DNA of 64,000 nt, taken from positions 67,670-131,669 of the forward strand of contig CBDBGD010000004.1 in NCBI GenBank assembly GCA_965205235.1, given 5' to 3'. The notes under the pieces were generated by a model. The model was not told the DNA's origin and did not search any database. It saw only the letters and a list, made by a program, of their open reading frames with translations. A program made the position numbers and the translations under genes. Of this stretch, positions 8,385 through 16,922 are shown piece after piece; within the stretch, counting starts at the first letter, position 1, and every line of letters starts with the position of its first letter. The stretch is from CBDBGD01 sp965205235. Its GTDB lineage: Bacteria > Chloroflexota > Dehalococcoidia > Lucifugimonadales > UBA1127.

Positions 8385-8509
8385 GGGGTGGGCCCACCCG
8401 CCCACCCTCGGAAGTTGGGGGGCTGCGCCCCCCAGACCCCCGCGCCTTCACCCGCCGCTGTGCGTCGGCCCTTTCCTCCAGGGAGAGGCGGGGATGGATG
8501 CGAGGTTCC
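8385..8509. repeat. Mosaic intergenic repeat, left part, truncated by the IS30 element
   Basis: GGGTGGGCCCACCC palindrome with GCCCACCCTCGGA (8385-8413), GGGGGGCTGCGCCCCCC hairpin (8416-8432), CTTCACCCGCCGCTGTGCGTCGG..GGGAGAGGCGGGG module (8447-8493) and the first eight bases GAGGTTCC of the hairpin module (8502-8509), the rest of which reappears at 9543 beyond the insertion. Confidence 0.75.
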
Positions 8510-8539
8510 CTAAACTCACAAACGAAGTGCAACACCTGG
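8510..8539 (+). repeat. IS30 element left inverted repeat
   Basis: Left terminal repeat ending AAGTGCAACACCTGG. Its inner part CAACACCT (8530-8537) also pairs with AGGTGTTG (8543-8550), making a hairpin that ends 2 bases before the transposase ATG. Confidence 0.8.
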
Positions 8540-8552
8540 TTAAGGTGTTGTC

Positions 8553-9542
8553 ATGGGAAGACGATATAGGCATGTCACCATTGAAGAACGCTGTGAAGTG
8601 GCCCGACTACACGCCCTGGGACACTCGGTCCGTCAAATTGCGGCAGCTCTGGATCGCTCGCCATCAACCGTGGCTCGGGAACTGACGCGCAATGGGTCGC
8701 GGACCCAGGGCTATCAGCCTCGGTATGCCGACCAGCACGCCCATGCCCGGCGCTGGCGCGGCGCTCGCTTGGAACGGGATGCAGGGCTCCGGCAGCAGGT
8801 CCTCTCCTGCCTCAAGCAGGGCTGGTCCCCTGAGCAGGTGGCGGGACGCATGGCCATGGAGTCAGGCAAACCCGTCATCTCCCACGAGAGCATCTACCGC
8901 TTCATCTACGCCCAGATCGCTCGCAAGAAGGACTACTCCTGGCGCCACTACCTGCCCCGCGGAAAGTCCAAGCGGGGATGGCGGGGACGCAGAGGAGGAA
9001 GCTCTGCCTCCTTCATTGCCCACCGACTTCCCCTGGCCCACCGCCCCCAGGAGGCTGCCTGCCGCCAGACCCCTGGCCACTGGGAGGCGGACCTGATGGC
9101 CTTCGGCCGCCGAGGCCCCGTGGTCCTAGCCCTGCACGAGCGCTACTCCCGCCTCCTCATCGCCCTGCGGCCCGAAGGGAAGGCCTCCAGCCCCATCGCC
9201 GGCGCCATCATGCAAGCCCTGAGCTTCTTCCCTCCTGCATGGCGCCAGACCGTCACCTTCGACAATGGCACGGAGTTCGCCCGCCATCACGCATTGCACG
9301 CGCTGGGCATTCAGACCTTCTTCTGCGATACCCACTCACCTTGGCAGAAGGGCGGCGTGGAGAACGCTATCGGCCGCATGCGGCGCTCCCTTCCCCGGAA
9401 GACCGACCTGGCGACCGTCTCCGACGCCCGGTTTGCTCAGCTCGTCCGCTCTTACAACAATACCCCTCGCAAGTGTCTGGGGTACCGCACCCCGGCAGAG
9501 ATCTATGCTGCCCAGGTGTTGCACTTGAAATGTGAATTCACC
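8553..9542 (+). CDS. IS30-family transposase, reading frame open through the element end
   Basis: DDE transposase catalysing cut-and-paste or circle-type transposition of its element. Begins MGRRYRHVTIEERCEVARL with the N-terminal HTH (HSVRQIAAALDRSPSTVARE), then SWSPEQVAGRM-type second HTH and the rve-like catalytic core: WEADLM (first Asp), TFDNGTEF (second Asp) and GGVENAIGRMRR (Glu). About 330 residues lie inside the element, the normal family size. No stop codon occurs before the element ends; the frame stays open to 11171, antisense to the next two genes, so the protein may carry a foreign tail or need termination elsewhere. No Shine-Dalgarno is seen and a hairpin precedes the ATG. Confidence 0.85.
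9512..9542 (-). repeat. IS30 element right inverted repeat
   Basis: Reverse complement of the left end: CCAGGTGTTGCACTT, then a variable stretch and TGTGA matching the left TCACA. The transposase frame runs through it without a stop. Confidence 0.8.
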
Positions 9543-9620
9543 TTCCTGCCTCCGCAGGAACGACGAAAAAGGTGGCAGGAAGGGGGCCCTTCGAGAGCCT
9601 CCGGGCGAACGGGGGCGGGA

Positions 9621-10661
9621 TTAGCCGGCGATGGCGTTCACCCTGGCGATGTTCTCCGCGCCGAGGGGGAACTCACCGGCCTCCACGGCCTTGATGACGT
9701 CGACGGTTGCCTGGCTGAAGGGGGAGTCGACGCCGATGGCGCTGCCGCGGCGGACGACGTAGCCATTGAGGTAGTCGATCTCTGTCTTGCGGCCGCGGAG
9801 GACGTCCTGGAGGAGGGAGGGGCGGCCGGGGACCTTGGGGGCGGGGCCGACGAACTGCCGCTCGACGTCGGGGAGGCCCTCCCAGGCCGCGCGCTCAAGC
9901 TCTCCGGCGGAGAGGCCGCGCACGGGGGGCGGGATGGAGATGCCGAGGGTGCGCCCGACCCGGACGGCCTCGGCGGCGAGCTTGAACATGAGGGCGCGGG
10001 TGTCGTCGTCGGCGCGTATCTCCCAGTTGTTGAAGCCGGTCATACCGGCCGTTGGGTTGACCATGCAGTTGACGGCGAGCTTGCACCAGCGCTCGCCCCA
10101 GAGGTTGTCGGTGATGCGGGTGACGCCGGCGTGCTCCCAGAGCATGGCGGCCTCGTGGAGGCGGGAGGTGATCCGGCCATCGAGCTCGCCGAGGGTGAAG
10201 GAGTAGCCGGAGCCGATGCTCTGGCTGGCGGAGCCGGTCTGTCGAATGCGGCCGGGGCCGGTGAGCTCTGCGGAGATGGTGGTGACGCAGCCCAGCATGC
10301 GGTCCGCGCCGACGATGGGGGCAATCTGCTCCTCGTTGAGGCCGTTCTGGGGGCTGACGATGAAGCCGGATGGGGCGAGGCAGGGCAGCGCCTGCTCGAC
10401 GGCCCAGGGTGTGTCGTAGGACTTGACGGCGATGATGAGCAGATCGAACGCGCCGTGGAACTGCGGGAGATCGTCGACGTGGCGGGCGTCGACCTGGACG
10501 CGGTGCTCGCCGCCGACGCCTTCGAACACGAGGCCGTGCTCTCGCATGGCGTCGAGGTGCTCACGCCATGGGTCGAAGAGGGTGACGTCCTCGCCGCGGC
10601 GGGTCATGTGGGCCCCGAGGTGGCCGCCGATGGCGCCTGCGCCGATGACTCCGATATTCGT
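9621..10661 (-). CDS. Ketopantoate reductase family protein (ApbA/PanE-like), ACG start
   Basis: NADPH-dependent 2-dehydropantoate 2-reductase-like dehydrogenase. The nucleotide-binding motif IGVIGAGAIGG lies in residues 3-13 only if translation begins upstream of the first ATG (10607). The only plausible codon there is ACG at 10661-10659, six bases after GGAGG and immediately after the stop of the aminopeptidase gene; it would give (M)NIGVIGAG, the classical family N-terminus, and 346 residues. Later features are IIAVKSYDT, the KLAVNCMVNP block (catalytic Lys) and a normal C-terminal helical domain. Either a rare ACG start or a single T-to-C difference from ATG. Whether it truly acts in pantothenate synthesis is uncertain, since many paralogues do not. 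Confidence 0.82.
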   Translation of the reverse strand, partial: TNIGVIGAGAIGGHLGAHMTRRGEDVTLFDPWREHLDAMREHGLVFEGVGGEHRVQVDARHVDDLPQFHGAFDLLIIAVKSYDTPWAVEQALPCLAPSGFIVSPQNGLNEEQIAPIVGADRMLGCVTTISAELTGPGRIRQTGSASQSIGSGYSFTLGELDGRITSRLHEAAMLWEHAGVTRITDNLWGERWCKLAVNCMVNPTAGMTGFNNWEIRADDDTRALMFKLAAEAVRVGRTLGISIPPPVRGLSAGELERAAWEGLPDVERQFVGPAPKVPGRPSLLQDVLRGRKTEIDYLNGYVVRRGSAIGVDSPFSQATVDVIKAVEAGEFPLGAENIARVNAIAG

Positions 10662-10664
10662 GGC

Positions 10665-13265
10665 CTACCTCCGTTCGTCGAGCCAGCCGGCGACGACCTG
10701 CTCGTTGAGCTCCAACCAACGGGCGCTGAGTCGGATGGCCTCCAGGGCCTGCTGGATGGTGCGAGTGGCGGCGGGTGCGGGATGGTCGCGGAAGAACTCC
10801 TCGACCTCCTGGGCGCGATCCAGGGTGGTGAAGCCGCCCGCGATGGAGACGAGGCGCATGAGGCCAAAGCCGCCGCTGCCGTAGCGCCGGTCAAGCTCCT
10901 CCCAGTTGTCCCGGAGGAAGTCCCAGGCGAGGTCTCGCCCCGAGCGGCCCGCGGCCACTGCGTTGATGAGCATGACGGTGTCCTGGGAGCGCACGTCAGA
11001 GGTGAGGGAACGGCGCAGGGTCTCCCGGAGGAGGTCAGGGTCGGTGAAGCGGCAGAGGGCGCCCAGGAGGCGCAGCTTCTCTTCGTGCAGGTCAGCGCCA
11101 CGCTCCAGGTCCCAGAATGCCTCGTACGTGGAGGCGTCGCCGTTCTGGGCCGTCAGGCCGTACACGATTGATCGCAGGTCAGGGTGGAGGGAGCCGGGAT
11201 CGTCCAGGACGCCCTGAAAGCGGACGCGGGCCTCGTCCAGCACGTCGGCGACGCCGTAGTGGCCCGCACTTCCCAGGACGATGATGCGACGGAGGGCGTC
11301 CAGGTGGCCCTCGCCCGGCTGCGGGTCCCAACCCACCTTGCCAACGATGCGGTCGAAGACGCCGGCGGCGTAGGAGCGGTACTGAGGGAGGGAGGTCGAG
11401 TCGTACAGCATGCGCTCCAGGGAGCGGAGGTTGGCTGCGAGGTCGCCCCAGACGGTGGCGTCCTCCTCGTCGCGGTAGGAGTCGGCGAGGGCGAGGAAGA
11501 GGCTGGCGGGGGCGATGCCAGCGCGCACGAGGGCGTAGGCGTCGTCCTGCAGGCCGAGACGGTCGATGGCGGGAAGCTGACCATTCGCGACCGCGGCTCG
11601 CAGCCGCTCCCACTCCTCGGGGTCGTAGTCGACACGGAGGAAGCCGGTCTGGCCGGGGTTGGCCTTGAGCCAGCCGCCTTCAGCCGCGGCCTGGGTCGGG
11701 AGGCGGACCGTGGCCTCGCGCTCCGTGAGGAGCACGTCGACGGGGGCGGAGGCGTCGGAGGTGAGCAGGCCGACGGGGGCGTGCCAGAGGGCGGGGTCTT
11801 CAGATGCGCCCATCAGGTTGTCGTAGAGGAAGCGGCGCTGGGCGAGGGTGACGTCGGTACCGCCTTCTGTGGGCCGGGAGGAGACCCGGATGAGTGGGTA
11901 GCCCATCTGTCCCGTCCAGGTGTCCATAATGGCGGCGACTGGCTGGCCGGAGGCCTGCTCCAGGGCGTCCCACAGGTCCCGGGTGCGGGCGTTGCCGTAC
12001 TGGTTCTTTGCGATGTAGGCCTGCAGGCCGCGCTGGAAAGTGTCCGGCCCCAGGAACTGCTCCAGCATGCGGAGCACGGCGGCGCCCTTGCTGTAGCTGA
12101 TGGCGTCGAACAGCTCCTGGATCTCGGCGGGGTTGGCAACCTTGGCCTCGATGGAGTGGGAGTTGCGGAGGCCGTCGAGGCTGAGGCCGGCGTTGGTGTC
12201 GTGGGAGACGAACTGGGTCCAGACGTGCCACTCGGGGTAGAGGTGGTCGACGGCCTTGTCGCCCATCCAGGAGGCGAAGCTCTCGTTGAGCCAGAGGTCG
12301 TCCCACCACTCCATGGTCACGAGGTCACCGAACCACATGTGAGCCATCTCGTGCGAGACGATCTGGAGGATGCGCTGACGGGTGGCGGCGCCGGAGTTCT
12401 CGGGGTCGTAGAGGAGGGCGACCTCGCGGTAGGTGATGGCGCCCCAGTTCTCCATGGCGCCCGCGGCGAAGTCGGGCAGCGCGAGGTGGTCCAGCTTGGG
12501 CAGGGGGTAGGGGACGCCGAAGTAGTCGTTGAAGTAGTCGAGGAGACGGACGGCGTTCTCGACGGCGAAGCGGCCCTGCTCCTCCTTGCCTCGAAGCGCC
12601 CAGACGCGCATCACCGTGCCGCCCTTCGCCACGGCCTCGACGGAGGCCAGGTCGCCGACGATGAAGGCCAGGAGATAGGTGGACATGACCGGGGTCTCGG
12701 CGAAGCGGACGGCCTTCAGGCCGCCGCCAGCGTCCTCCTCGCTCTCGGCGGGCATGTTGGAGACGGCGACGAGGTCGCGGGGCACGCGCAGGGTCACCTG
12801 GAAGGTGGCCTTCCGGGCGGGCTCGTCCCAGCAGGGGAAGGCCCGACGGGCGTCGGTGGGCTCGAACTGGGTGGTGGCGAGGTGCCGGGTGGCGCCGTGG
12901 GCGTCCGTGTACTGGCTGCGGTAGAAGCCGCGGAGCTGGTCGTTGAGGATGCCAGTGAACTCGACCGAGAGGGAGGAGCGGCCCGCGGGGACGGGCCGGT
13001 CGAAGCGCAGGGCCACGGTCTCGGCGGCTTCGTCGTGAGCGATGTCCGTGGCCTGCAAAACCGTGCCGTCGGCCAGGGTGACGCTGGCCGCGGAGACCTG
13101 CAGCTCAGCCGCGTTGAGGAGGATGCGGTCCGTGGGCTCGTCGACGTCCAACTCCACCGTCTCGTTGCCGGTGAAGGTGAAGGCGTCCAGGTCCGGCGTC
13201 AGGGTCAAGACGTACCGCACCGGCCGGACGTGAGGTGGAAGGCGATATTCTGCCTGCGTCGTCAC
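10665..13265 (-). CDS. M1 family zinc aminopeptidase
   Basis: Cleaves N-terminal residues from peptides in the cytosol. 866 residues, close to puromycin-sensitive aminopeptidase-type M1 enzymes with an ERAP1-like helical C-terminal domain. GAMEN (269-273) binds the substrate amino group; the zinc site is HEMAH (305-309) with Glu328 in WLNE, the canonical HExxH-18-E spacing. The ATG start fits the conserved YRLPPHVRPVRYVLTL opening. Probably first gene of a unit with the reductase-like gene, whose start lies 3 bases after this stop. Confidence 0.94.
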   Translation of the reverse strand: MTTQAEYRLPPHVRPVRYVLTLTPDLDAFTFTGNETVELDVDEPTDRILLNAAELQVSAASVTLADGTVLQATDIAHDEAAETVALRFDRPVPAGRSSLSVEFTGILNDQLRGFYRSQYTDAHGATRHLATTQFEPTDARRAFPCWDEPARKATFQVTLRVPRDLVAVSNMPAESEEDAGGGLKAVRFAETPVMSTYLLAFIVGDLASVEAVAKGGTVMRVWALRGKEEQGRFAVENAVRLLDYFNDYFGVPYPLPKLDHLALPDFAAGAMENWGAITYREVALLYDPENSGAATRQRILQIVSHEMAHMWFGDLVTMEWWDDLWLNESFASWMGDKAVDHLYPEWHVWTQFVSHDTNAGLSLDGLRNSHSIEAKVANPAEIQELFDAISYSKGAAVLRMLEQFLGPDTFQRGLQAYIAKNQYGNARTRDLWDALEQASGQPVAAIMDTWTGQMGYPLIRVSSRPTEGGTDVTLAQRRFLYDNLMGASEDPALWHAPVGLLTSDASAPVDVLLTEREATVRLPTQAAAEGGWLKANPGQTGFLRVDYDPEEWERLRAAVANGQLPAIDRLGLQDDAYALVRAGIAPASLFLALADSYRDEEDATVWGDLAANLRSLERMLYDSTSLPQYRSYAAGVFDRIVGKVGWDPQPGEGHLDALRRIIVLGSAGHYGVADVLDEARVRFQGVLDDPGSLHPDLRSIVYGLTAQNGDASTYEAFWDLERGADLHEEKLRLLGALCRFTDPDLLRETLRRSLTSDVRSQDTVMLINAVAAGRSGRDLAWDFLRDNWEELDRRYGSGGFGLMRLVSIAGGFTTLDRAQEVEEFFRDHPAPAATRTIQQALEAIRLSARWLELNEQVVAGWLDERR

Positions 13266-13354
13266 GCTGCTACCCTCGCAGTCCAGAGTGGTGAGGCCAG
13301 CCGCCGTCGGGAGGCCGGGTCGCGCCGCGCAGGGGGCGTTGCGCCCCCTACGGT

Positions 13355-14110
13355 CTACTCGTCCAGGCCCACCGAGTTGCGCAGCACGCCGATGCCCGGA
13401 ATCTCGACCTCCAGCGTGTCGCCGGGGGTGATCTGTCCGGGGATGCCGCCGGTGCCGGTGTAGATGACGTCGCCGGGCTCCAGGGTCACGTACTGGCTGA
13501 GGACGCTGATCTGGTCAGGGATGCCGAAGATCATGTCCTCGGAGATGCAGTGCTGGACCTGCTCGCCGTTGACGCGGGCGAAAATCTGGAAGCCGGCCAG
13601 GTCCAAGTCGGTCTGGATGACGGGACCCAAGGGAGCGAAGGTGTCGGCGGACTTGGCCCGCCACCAGGACTTATCGCCGCGCTGCCAGGCGCGCTCGCTG
13701 ACGTCAACGCCGCAGGTGTAGCCAAGGACGTAGTCGAGGGCCTCGTCGGGCGTGACGTTCTTGCAGCGTCGGCCGATGACGACGACGAGCTCCGCCTCAG
13801 CCTCGACGCGACCGGCGTCCTTGGGCAGGAGGATGGTGTCCTCCGGGCCGATGAAGGCGTTGGGGGTCTTGTGGAAGGGCTCGACGCGCTCGGGCGCGGG
13901 CCTGTCACCGAGGTGGCTCCAGTAGTTGAGGGCGATGGCAAAGCCCTTGATGGGGTCGCAGGGGGCCAGGACCTGCACGTCCTCGATGGGGTGGGTGTGG
14001 TCCGTGACCTCGTGCTCTTCGAATGGGGACGCGGTTATCTGCTTGACGATGCCGTCCTCCACGACGCCGTAGGACACTTCGCCGTGGGCCAGAAAGCGGA
14101 CGAACTGCAT
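13355..14110 (-). CDS. Fumarylacetoacetate hydrolase (FAH) family protein
   Basis: Metal-dependent hydrolase, isomerase or decarboxylase of the FAH/MhpD-like group (251 residues), typically acting on 2-keto acids from aromatic catabolism. It shows the N-terminal FVRFLAHGEVSYGVVEDG domain, then IALNYWSHLGD, KTPNAFIGPED and the metal-binding EAEAELVVVIGRR (Glu, Glu), with CGVDVSERAWQ and the C-terminal GDVIYTGTGGIPG signature. The ATG at 14110 follows GAGGAGGAG; a longer open frame upstream is not believed. Exact reaction not decidable. Confidence 0.9.
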   Translation of the reverse strand: MQFVRFLAHGEVSYGVVEDGIVKQITASPFEEHEVTDHTHPIEDVQVLAPCDPIKGFAIALNYWSHLGDRPAPERVEPFHKTPNAFIGPEDTILLPKDAGRVEAEAELVVVIGRRCKNVTPDEALDYVLGYTCGVDVSERAWQRGDKSWWRAKSADTFAPLGPVIQTDLDLAGFQIFARVNGEQVQHCISEDMIFGIPDQISVLSQYVTLEPGDVIYTGTGGIPGQITPGDTLEVEIPGIGVLRNSVGLDE

Positions 14111-14289
14111 GACTCCTCCTCGTTGCGGGCGTAGGTTGTGCGGGAGGCAGTGTAGCAGAAGCCCGGCGCCGGGGGTAGGTGGTGGGTGGGGGATGCTCTT
14201 CCAAGGAGAGGGGGCAGGATGGTGCATCGAGGATTGGCCTCCGAGGATGGGTCTGGAATCGCGGTGCGAGCGTAAGATATGGTGTGTTC

Positions 14290-15375
14290 ATGTTGGATGT
14301 GTGGCGGAGGTCCTTCCTAGAACGGGCGTCGGTGTTGCTGTTGGCGCCAGTAGTCGCTCTCATTCTCCTCGGGGGGCCCTGCGGTTATTCCGCTACCGAC
14401 ACGGGGGTCACGGGCACAAGCGCCTCTGATGAAGAACTCATCGCACTAAGCGAGTGGTGGGGGGAAGCCCAGTTCTATTACAGAAGCCAAGACGGTGGGT
14501 TGACCTGGGCATACAGAGGTACTAGGGGGCCGCGAGTCCAGAAACAGGACTCGGTAAGCACGCCGCGGGGAGTCTACGAGGCAACCCCCTCCGGTGTTGT
14601 TCTCCATACGGACACGGGCAGAAGGACGGTTTACTCCACGGCACATCTGGATTCATCGGTCAACCGGTGGGTACAGGCGAAGCAGACTGAGCACCTGGGG
14701 CGTCGCGAGGCTACCACCGGTCCTAACTCCGTCGCCTATTATCCAAACAGTGGGAACGTCATTGCTGCGATGGGAACCATGGGCATCACCATCGGAGCGC
14801 CGGATGGAAGCTGGACGCCTGTCGCGGTGGGGCCATACGCTCCCGTAGACTTCTCGATTCTGGGAAAGGTCAAAACCCTGCTCTCCGAGCCCAATTTCTG
14901 GGCAACCATCCTGGCGCTCCCGATGGCGATGGTTGCCGCGACGCTCTTCCCACGACTATGGAAGACCGACTCCGGATGTGGGGACCTGCTGATTGCGCTA
15001 CTCGTAGTCACAAGTATGGTGATGTCCATTGTCCTCCTAGGCTGGACTGGGAGCGCGAACTTTGACAACTCCTCCAGTTCGGTGGTCAGGGGTCTGGGAA
15101 CGGTGCTTCTCTGCGTTGTCTCATTCCTCCTTGCCTATCCCGCCATTACGGCTACACTGACCGGGGACCAGAAAATCCCCCTTCGCCCCGTCGTTGTCGG
15201 TTACGCGGCGATGGCGGGCCTTGTTGGGTTGTCCCTGTTCGCCTGGCTGCTGGTGGGCGGGCCCTTCATGCTGTTCGCTTTTCTGGCCGTTGCACTGTGC
15301 GTCGTCGCCGCCGTCGTCCTGGGGCGTCACGTACACCTGGTCCTTCCCGCGAGAGAGCGGCGAGCACGGCCCTAG
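14290..15375 (+). CDS. Membrane protein with N-terminal Asp-box-like extracytoplasmic region
   Basis: 361 residues; no named family recognised. A hydrophobic N-terminal segment (about residues 13-27) suggests export or anchoring. The following region contains SQDGGLTWAYRG, a good Asp-box (S-x-D-x-G-x-T-W) as in sialidase/VPS10/Ycf48 beta-propellers, and a weaker GAPDGSW. From about residue 205 come six or so membrane helices (ATILALPMAMVAATLF, LLIALLVVTSMVMSIVLL, LGTVLLCVVSFLLAYP and others), ending in a basic tail. The ribosome site is weak. Base composition looks less GC-rich than the flanks, hinting at a different history. Confidence 0.65.
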   Translation: MLDVWRRSFLERASVLLLAPVVALILLGGPCGYSATDTGVTGTSASDEELIALSEWWGEAQFYYRSQDGGLTWAYRGTRGPRVQKQDSVSTPRGVYEATPSGVVLHTDTGRRTVYSTAHLDSSVNRWVQAKQTEHLGRREATTGPNSVAYYPNSGNVIAAMGTMGITIGAPDGSWTPVAVGPYAPVDFSILGKVKTLLSEPNFWATILALPMAMVAATLFPRLWKTDSGCGDLLIALLVVTSMVMSIVLLGWTGSANFDNSSSSVVRGLGTVLLCVVSFLLAYPAITATLTGDQKIPLRPVVVGYAAMAGLVGLSLFAWLLVGGPFMLFAFLAVALCVVAAVVLGRHVHLVLPARERRARP

Positions 15376-15418
15376 CCGGAGACGTCTGCCGTCCGGGCGA
15401 GGCCGCATACAGGGTGCA

Positions 15419-15427
15419 TGGTATACT
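15419..15427 (+). promoter_or_regulatory. Extended -10 promoter element before mug
   Basis: TGGTATACT fits an extended -10 (TGnTATAAT-like) with no clear -35. It supports the GTG start at 15457 over the ATG at 15418, which would lie inside the promoter. Confidence 0.4.
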
Positions 15428-15456
15428 CGCCACCCGACACGAGCGCGGAGACCCCC

Positions 15457-15996
15457 GTGGACGACGAGCTGCAGACGCTTCCGGACTATCTTGCGCCGGG
15501 ACTCGCGGTGGTGCTGGTGGGCATCAACCCGTCGAGGTACTCGGCGGAGGTGGGGCGCTACTTCGCCAACCCGCGCAACCGCTTCTGGCGCGCGTTCAAC
15601 GCTGCGAGGCTGACGCCCGAGCCGCTGTCGGCGGAGACGGACTATCGGGCGCTGGAGTTCGGCATCGGGTTCACGGACCTGGTGAAGCGGCCGACGCCGG
15701 GGATCTCGGAGCTTCGGCCGGAGGAGTACCGGCAGGGGGCGCCGCTGCTTCGGGAGAAGCTGGAGCGCTACCGGCCCAAGATCGTCTGCTTCAACGGCAT
15801 CACCGCCTTCGACCGCTACCTCCGGCACACGGAGGGGCGCCGGCAGCGCGTGGCGCTGGGCGTGCAGGCGCACACCATCGGCGAGTCGCGGGTGTTCGTC
15901 GCGCCCAACCCCAGCCCGGCGAACGCCGCGTTCAGCCTGGACGCTCTGGTGTGCTGGTACCGGAAGCTGAAGGAGCTGCGGGATGGCATCGGCTGA
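15457..15996 (+). CDS. mug: Mismatch-specific uracil/thymine DNA glycosylase (MUG/TDG family)
   Basis: Removes uracil or thymine from G:U/G:T mismatches, starting base excision repair. Family motifs are VVLVGINPSRYS (active-site GINPS), FGIGFTDLVKR in the middle, and FVAPNPSPANA (NPS motif inserted into the helix). About 179 residues with the GTG at 15457, preceded by GGAG at correct spacing; an upstream ATG at 15418 would add 13 residues but overlaps a -10 element. Overlaps the downstream thpR by 14 bases, so the two are translationally coupled. Confidence 0.85.
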   Translation: MDDELQTLPDYLAPGLAVVLVGINPSRYSAEVGRYFANPRNRFWRAFNAARLTPEPLSAETDYRALEFGIGFTDLVKRPTPGISELRPEEYRQGAPLLREKLERYRPKIVCFNGITAFDRYLRHTEGRRQRVALGVQAHTIGESRVFVAPNPSPANAAFSLDALVCWYRKLKELRDGIG

Positions 15997-16600
15997 CGAG
16001 CGGGTGCGCTGCTTCGTCGCCATCGAACTCCCGGCGGAGGCGCGGCGGTGCATCGCAGGGCTGGTCGCGGGGCTGCGGGAGGCGGGGGTGCGGGGGCTGC
16101 GGCCCGTCAACCCGGAGGGCGTGCATCTGACGCTCAAGTTCCTGGGGGACGTGCCGATGTCGACGGTGGACACCATCGCGGCGGCGGTGGAGGGCGCGGC
16201 GGCCGATGCGTGCGCGTTCGACCTGGAGCTGCGGGGCGTGGGCGGGTTCCCCGACATGCGGCGGCCGCGGGTGCTGTGGGTGGGCGTGGGCGGCGACCTG
16301 GAGGCGCTGCAGCGGCTCTACTCGGCGGTGGAGGGGGCGCTGGCGCCGCTGGGCTTCCCGCCGGAGGGCCGGGCCTTCACGCCGCACCTGACGCTGGCAC
16401 GGCTGCGGGACGGGACATCGCCGGAGGAGCGCGCTCGGGCGGGGGCGGTGCTGGCCTCGCTGGCGTGGGAGGAGGGGGCGGCGGTGCCGGTGGGGGGCGT
16501 GAGCCTGATGCGCAGCACGCTGCGGCCGGGGGGCGCGGTGTACGCGCGGTTGCGGTGGGTGGGGTTGGGGGGAGGCGGCGGCGCTACGCGAAAATCCTGA
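15983..16600 (+). CDS. thpR: RNA 2',3'-cyclic phosphodiesterase (2H family)
   Basis: 2H phosphoesterase of the LigT/ThpR family, opening 2',3'-cyclic phosphates to 2'-phosphates. The twin catalytic motifs are VHLTLKFLG (about residue 47) and PHLTLARL (about 134), the HxTx pair that defines the family; the opening VRCFVAIELPAE is also typical. 205 residues. The start overlaps the end of mug. The C-terminus is an odd Gly-rich GLGGGGGATRKS tail that overlaps the convergent DUF2283 gene by 17 bases. Confidence 0.9.
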   Translation: MASADERVRCFVAIELPAEARRCIAGLVAGLREAGVRGLRPVNPEGVHLTLKFLGDVPMSTVDTIAAAVEGAAADACAFDLELRGVGGFPDMRRPRVLWVGVGGDLEALQRLYSAVEGALAPLGFPPEGRAFTPHLTLARLRDGTSPEERARAGAVLASLAWEEGAAVPVGGVSLMRSTLRPGGAVYARLRWVGLGGGGGATRKS

Positions 16601-16826
16601 ACTGAAGGCCGCTCTCTCCAATCAGCCGTTCGATGCGCGCCGCGAATGGGAGGTCCTGGAGGTCGATGCCTTCGCTAGCGCACAGGAACTCGACGCCCAG
16701 CACTCTGCCATCCTTCGAGTAGTCCAGAATGCGGAAGTCGCCCATGTACGTCTGCTTCTCGGCGGAGCCTTCACTGAGACGCACGTAGAGGGCATCGGCC
16801 TCGGGGTCGTAGTGTGCGCTCGCCAT
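16584..16826 (-). CDS. DUF2283 family small protein
   Basis: 80-residue protein with the pattern HYDPEADALYVRLSEG near the N-terminus and the DYSKDGRVLGVEFL centre, typical of DUF2283, a family of unknown function often found near toxin-antitoxin or mobile genes. The ATG at 16826 is seven bases after GGGAGG; a second ATG two codons upstream is too close to that site. No toxin gene is adjacent. It overlaps the 3' end of thpR on the other strand. Confidence 0.7.
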   Translation of the reverse strand: MASAHYDPEADALYVRLSEGSAEKQTYMGDFRILDYSKDGRVLGVEFLCASEGIDLQDLPFAARIERLIGESGLQFRIFA

Positions 16827-16922
16827 CGTCATGCCTCCCATGCTGCTGTCAGCACCAGCGGCGGATGAAGACGCAAGGCTAACGCAGCCGCTCTCTGGGG
16901 TCAAGCTGTCGAGCGGAATCGC

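Larger units (their letters stand above)
8510..9542 (+). mobile_element. IS30-family insertion sequence
   Basis: About 1.03 kb element with one transposase gene. The ends carry imperfect inverted repeats of about 30 bases (8510-8539 and 9512-9542) whose inner AAGTGCAACACCTGG is identical on both sides and whose outer TCACA also matches. TTCC stands directly outside each end (8506-8509 and 9543-9546), and joining the flanks restores the GAGGTTCC|TGCCTCCGCAGG hairpin repeat found elsewhere, so the insertion point is clear. Target duplication of about 4 bases is inferred; the exact terminal base could shift by one or two. Confidence 0.88.

Noticed and set aside
9537..11171. Very long frame continuing the transposase as one 872-residue gene
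   Set aside because: After the element end it is antisense to two well-supported genes and has no family features; it is open because of high GC content.
13000..13463. Long open frames opposite the aminopeptidase, synthetases and hydrolases
   Set aside because: Ala/Arg/Gly/Pro- or Val/Asp/Glu-rich shadows of GC-rich genes on the other strand, no motifs or ribosome sites.
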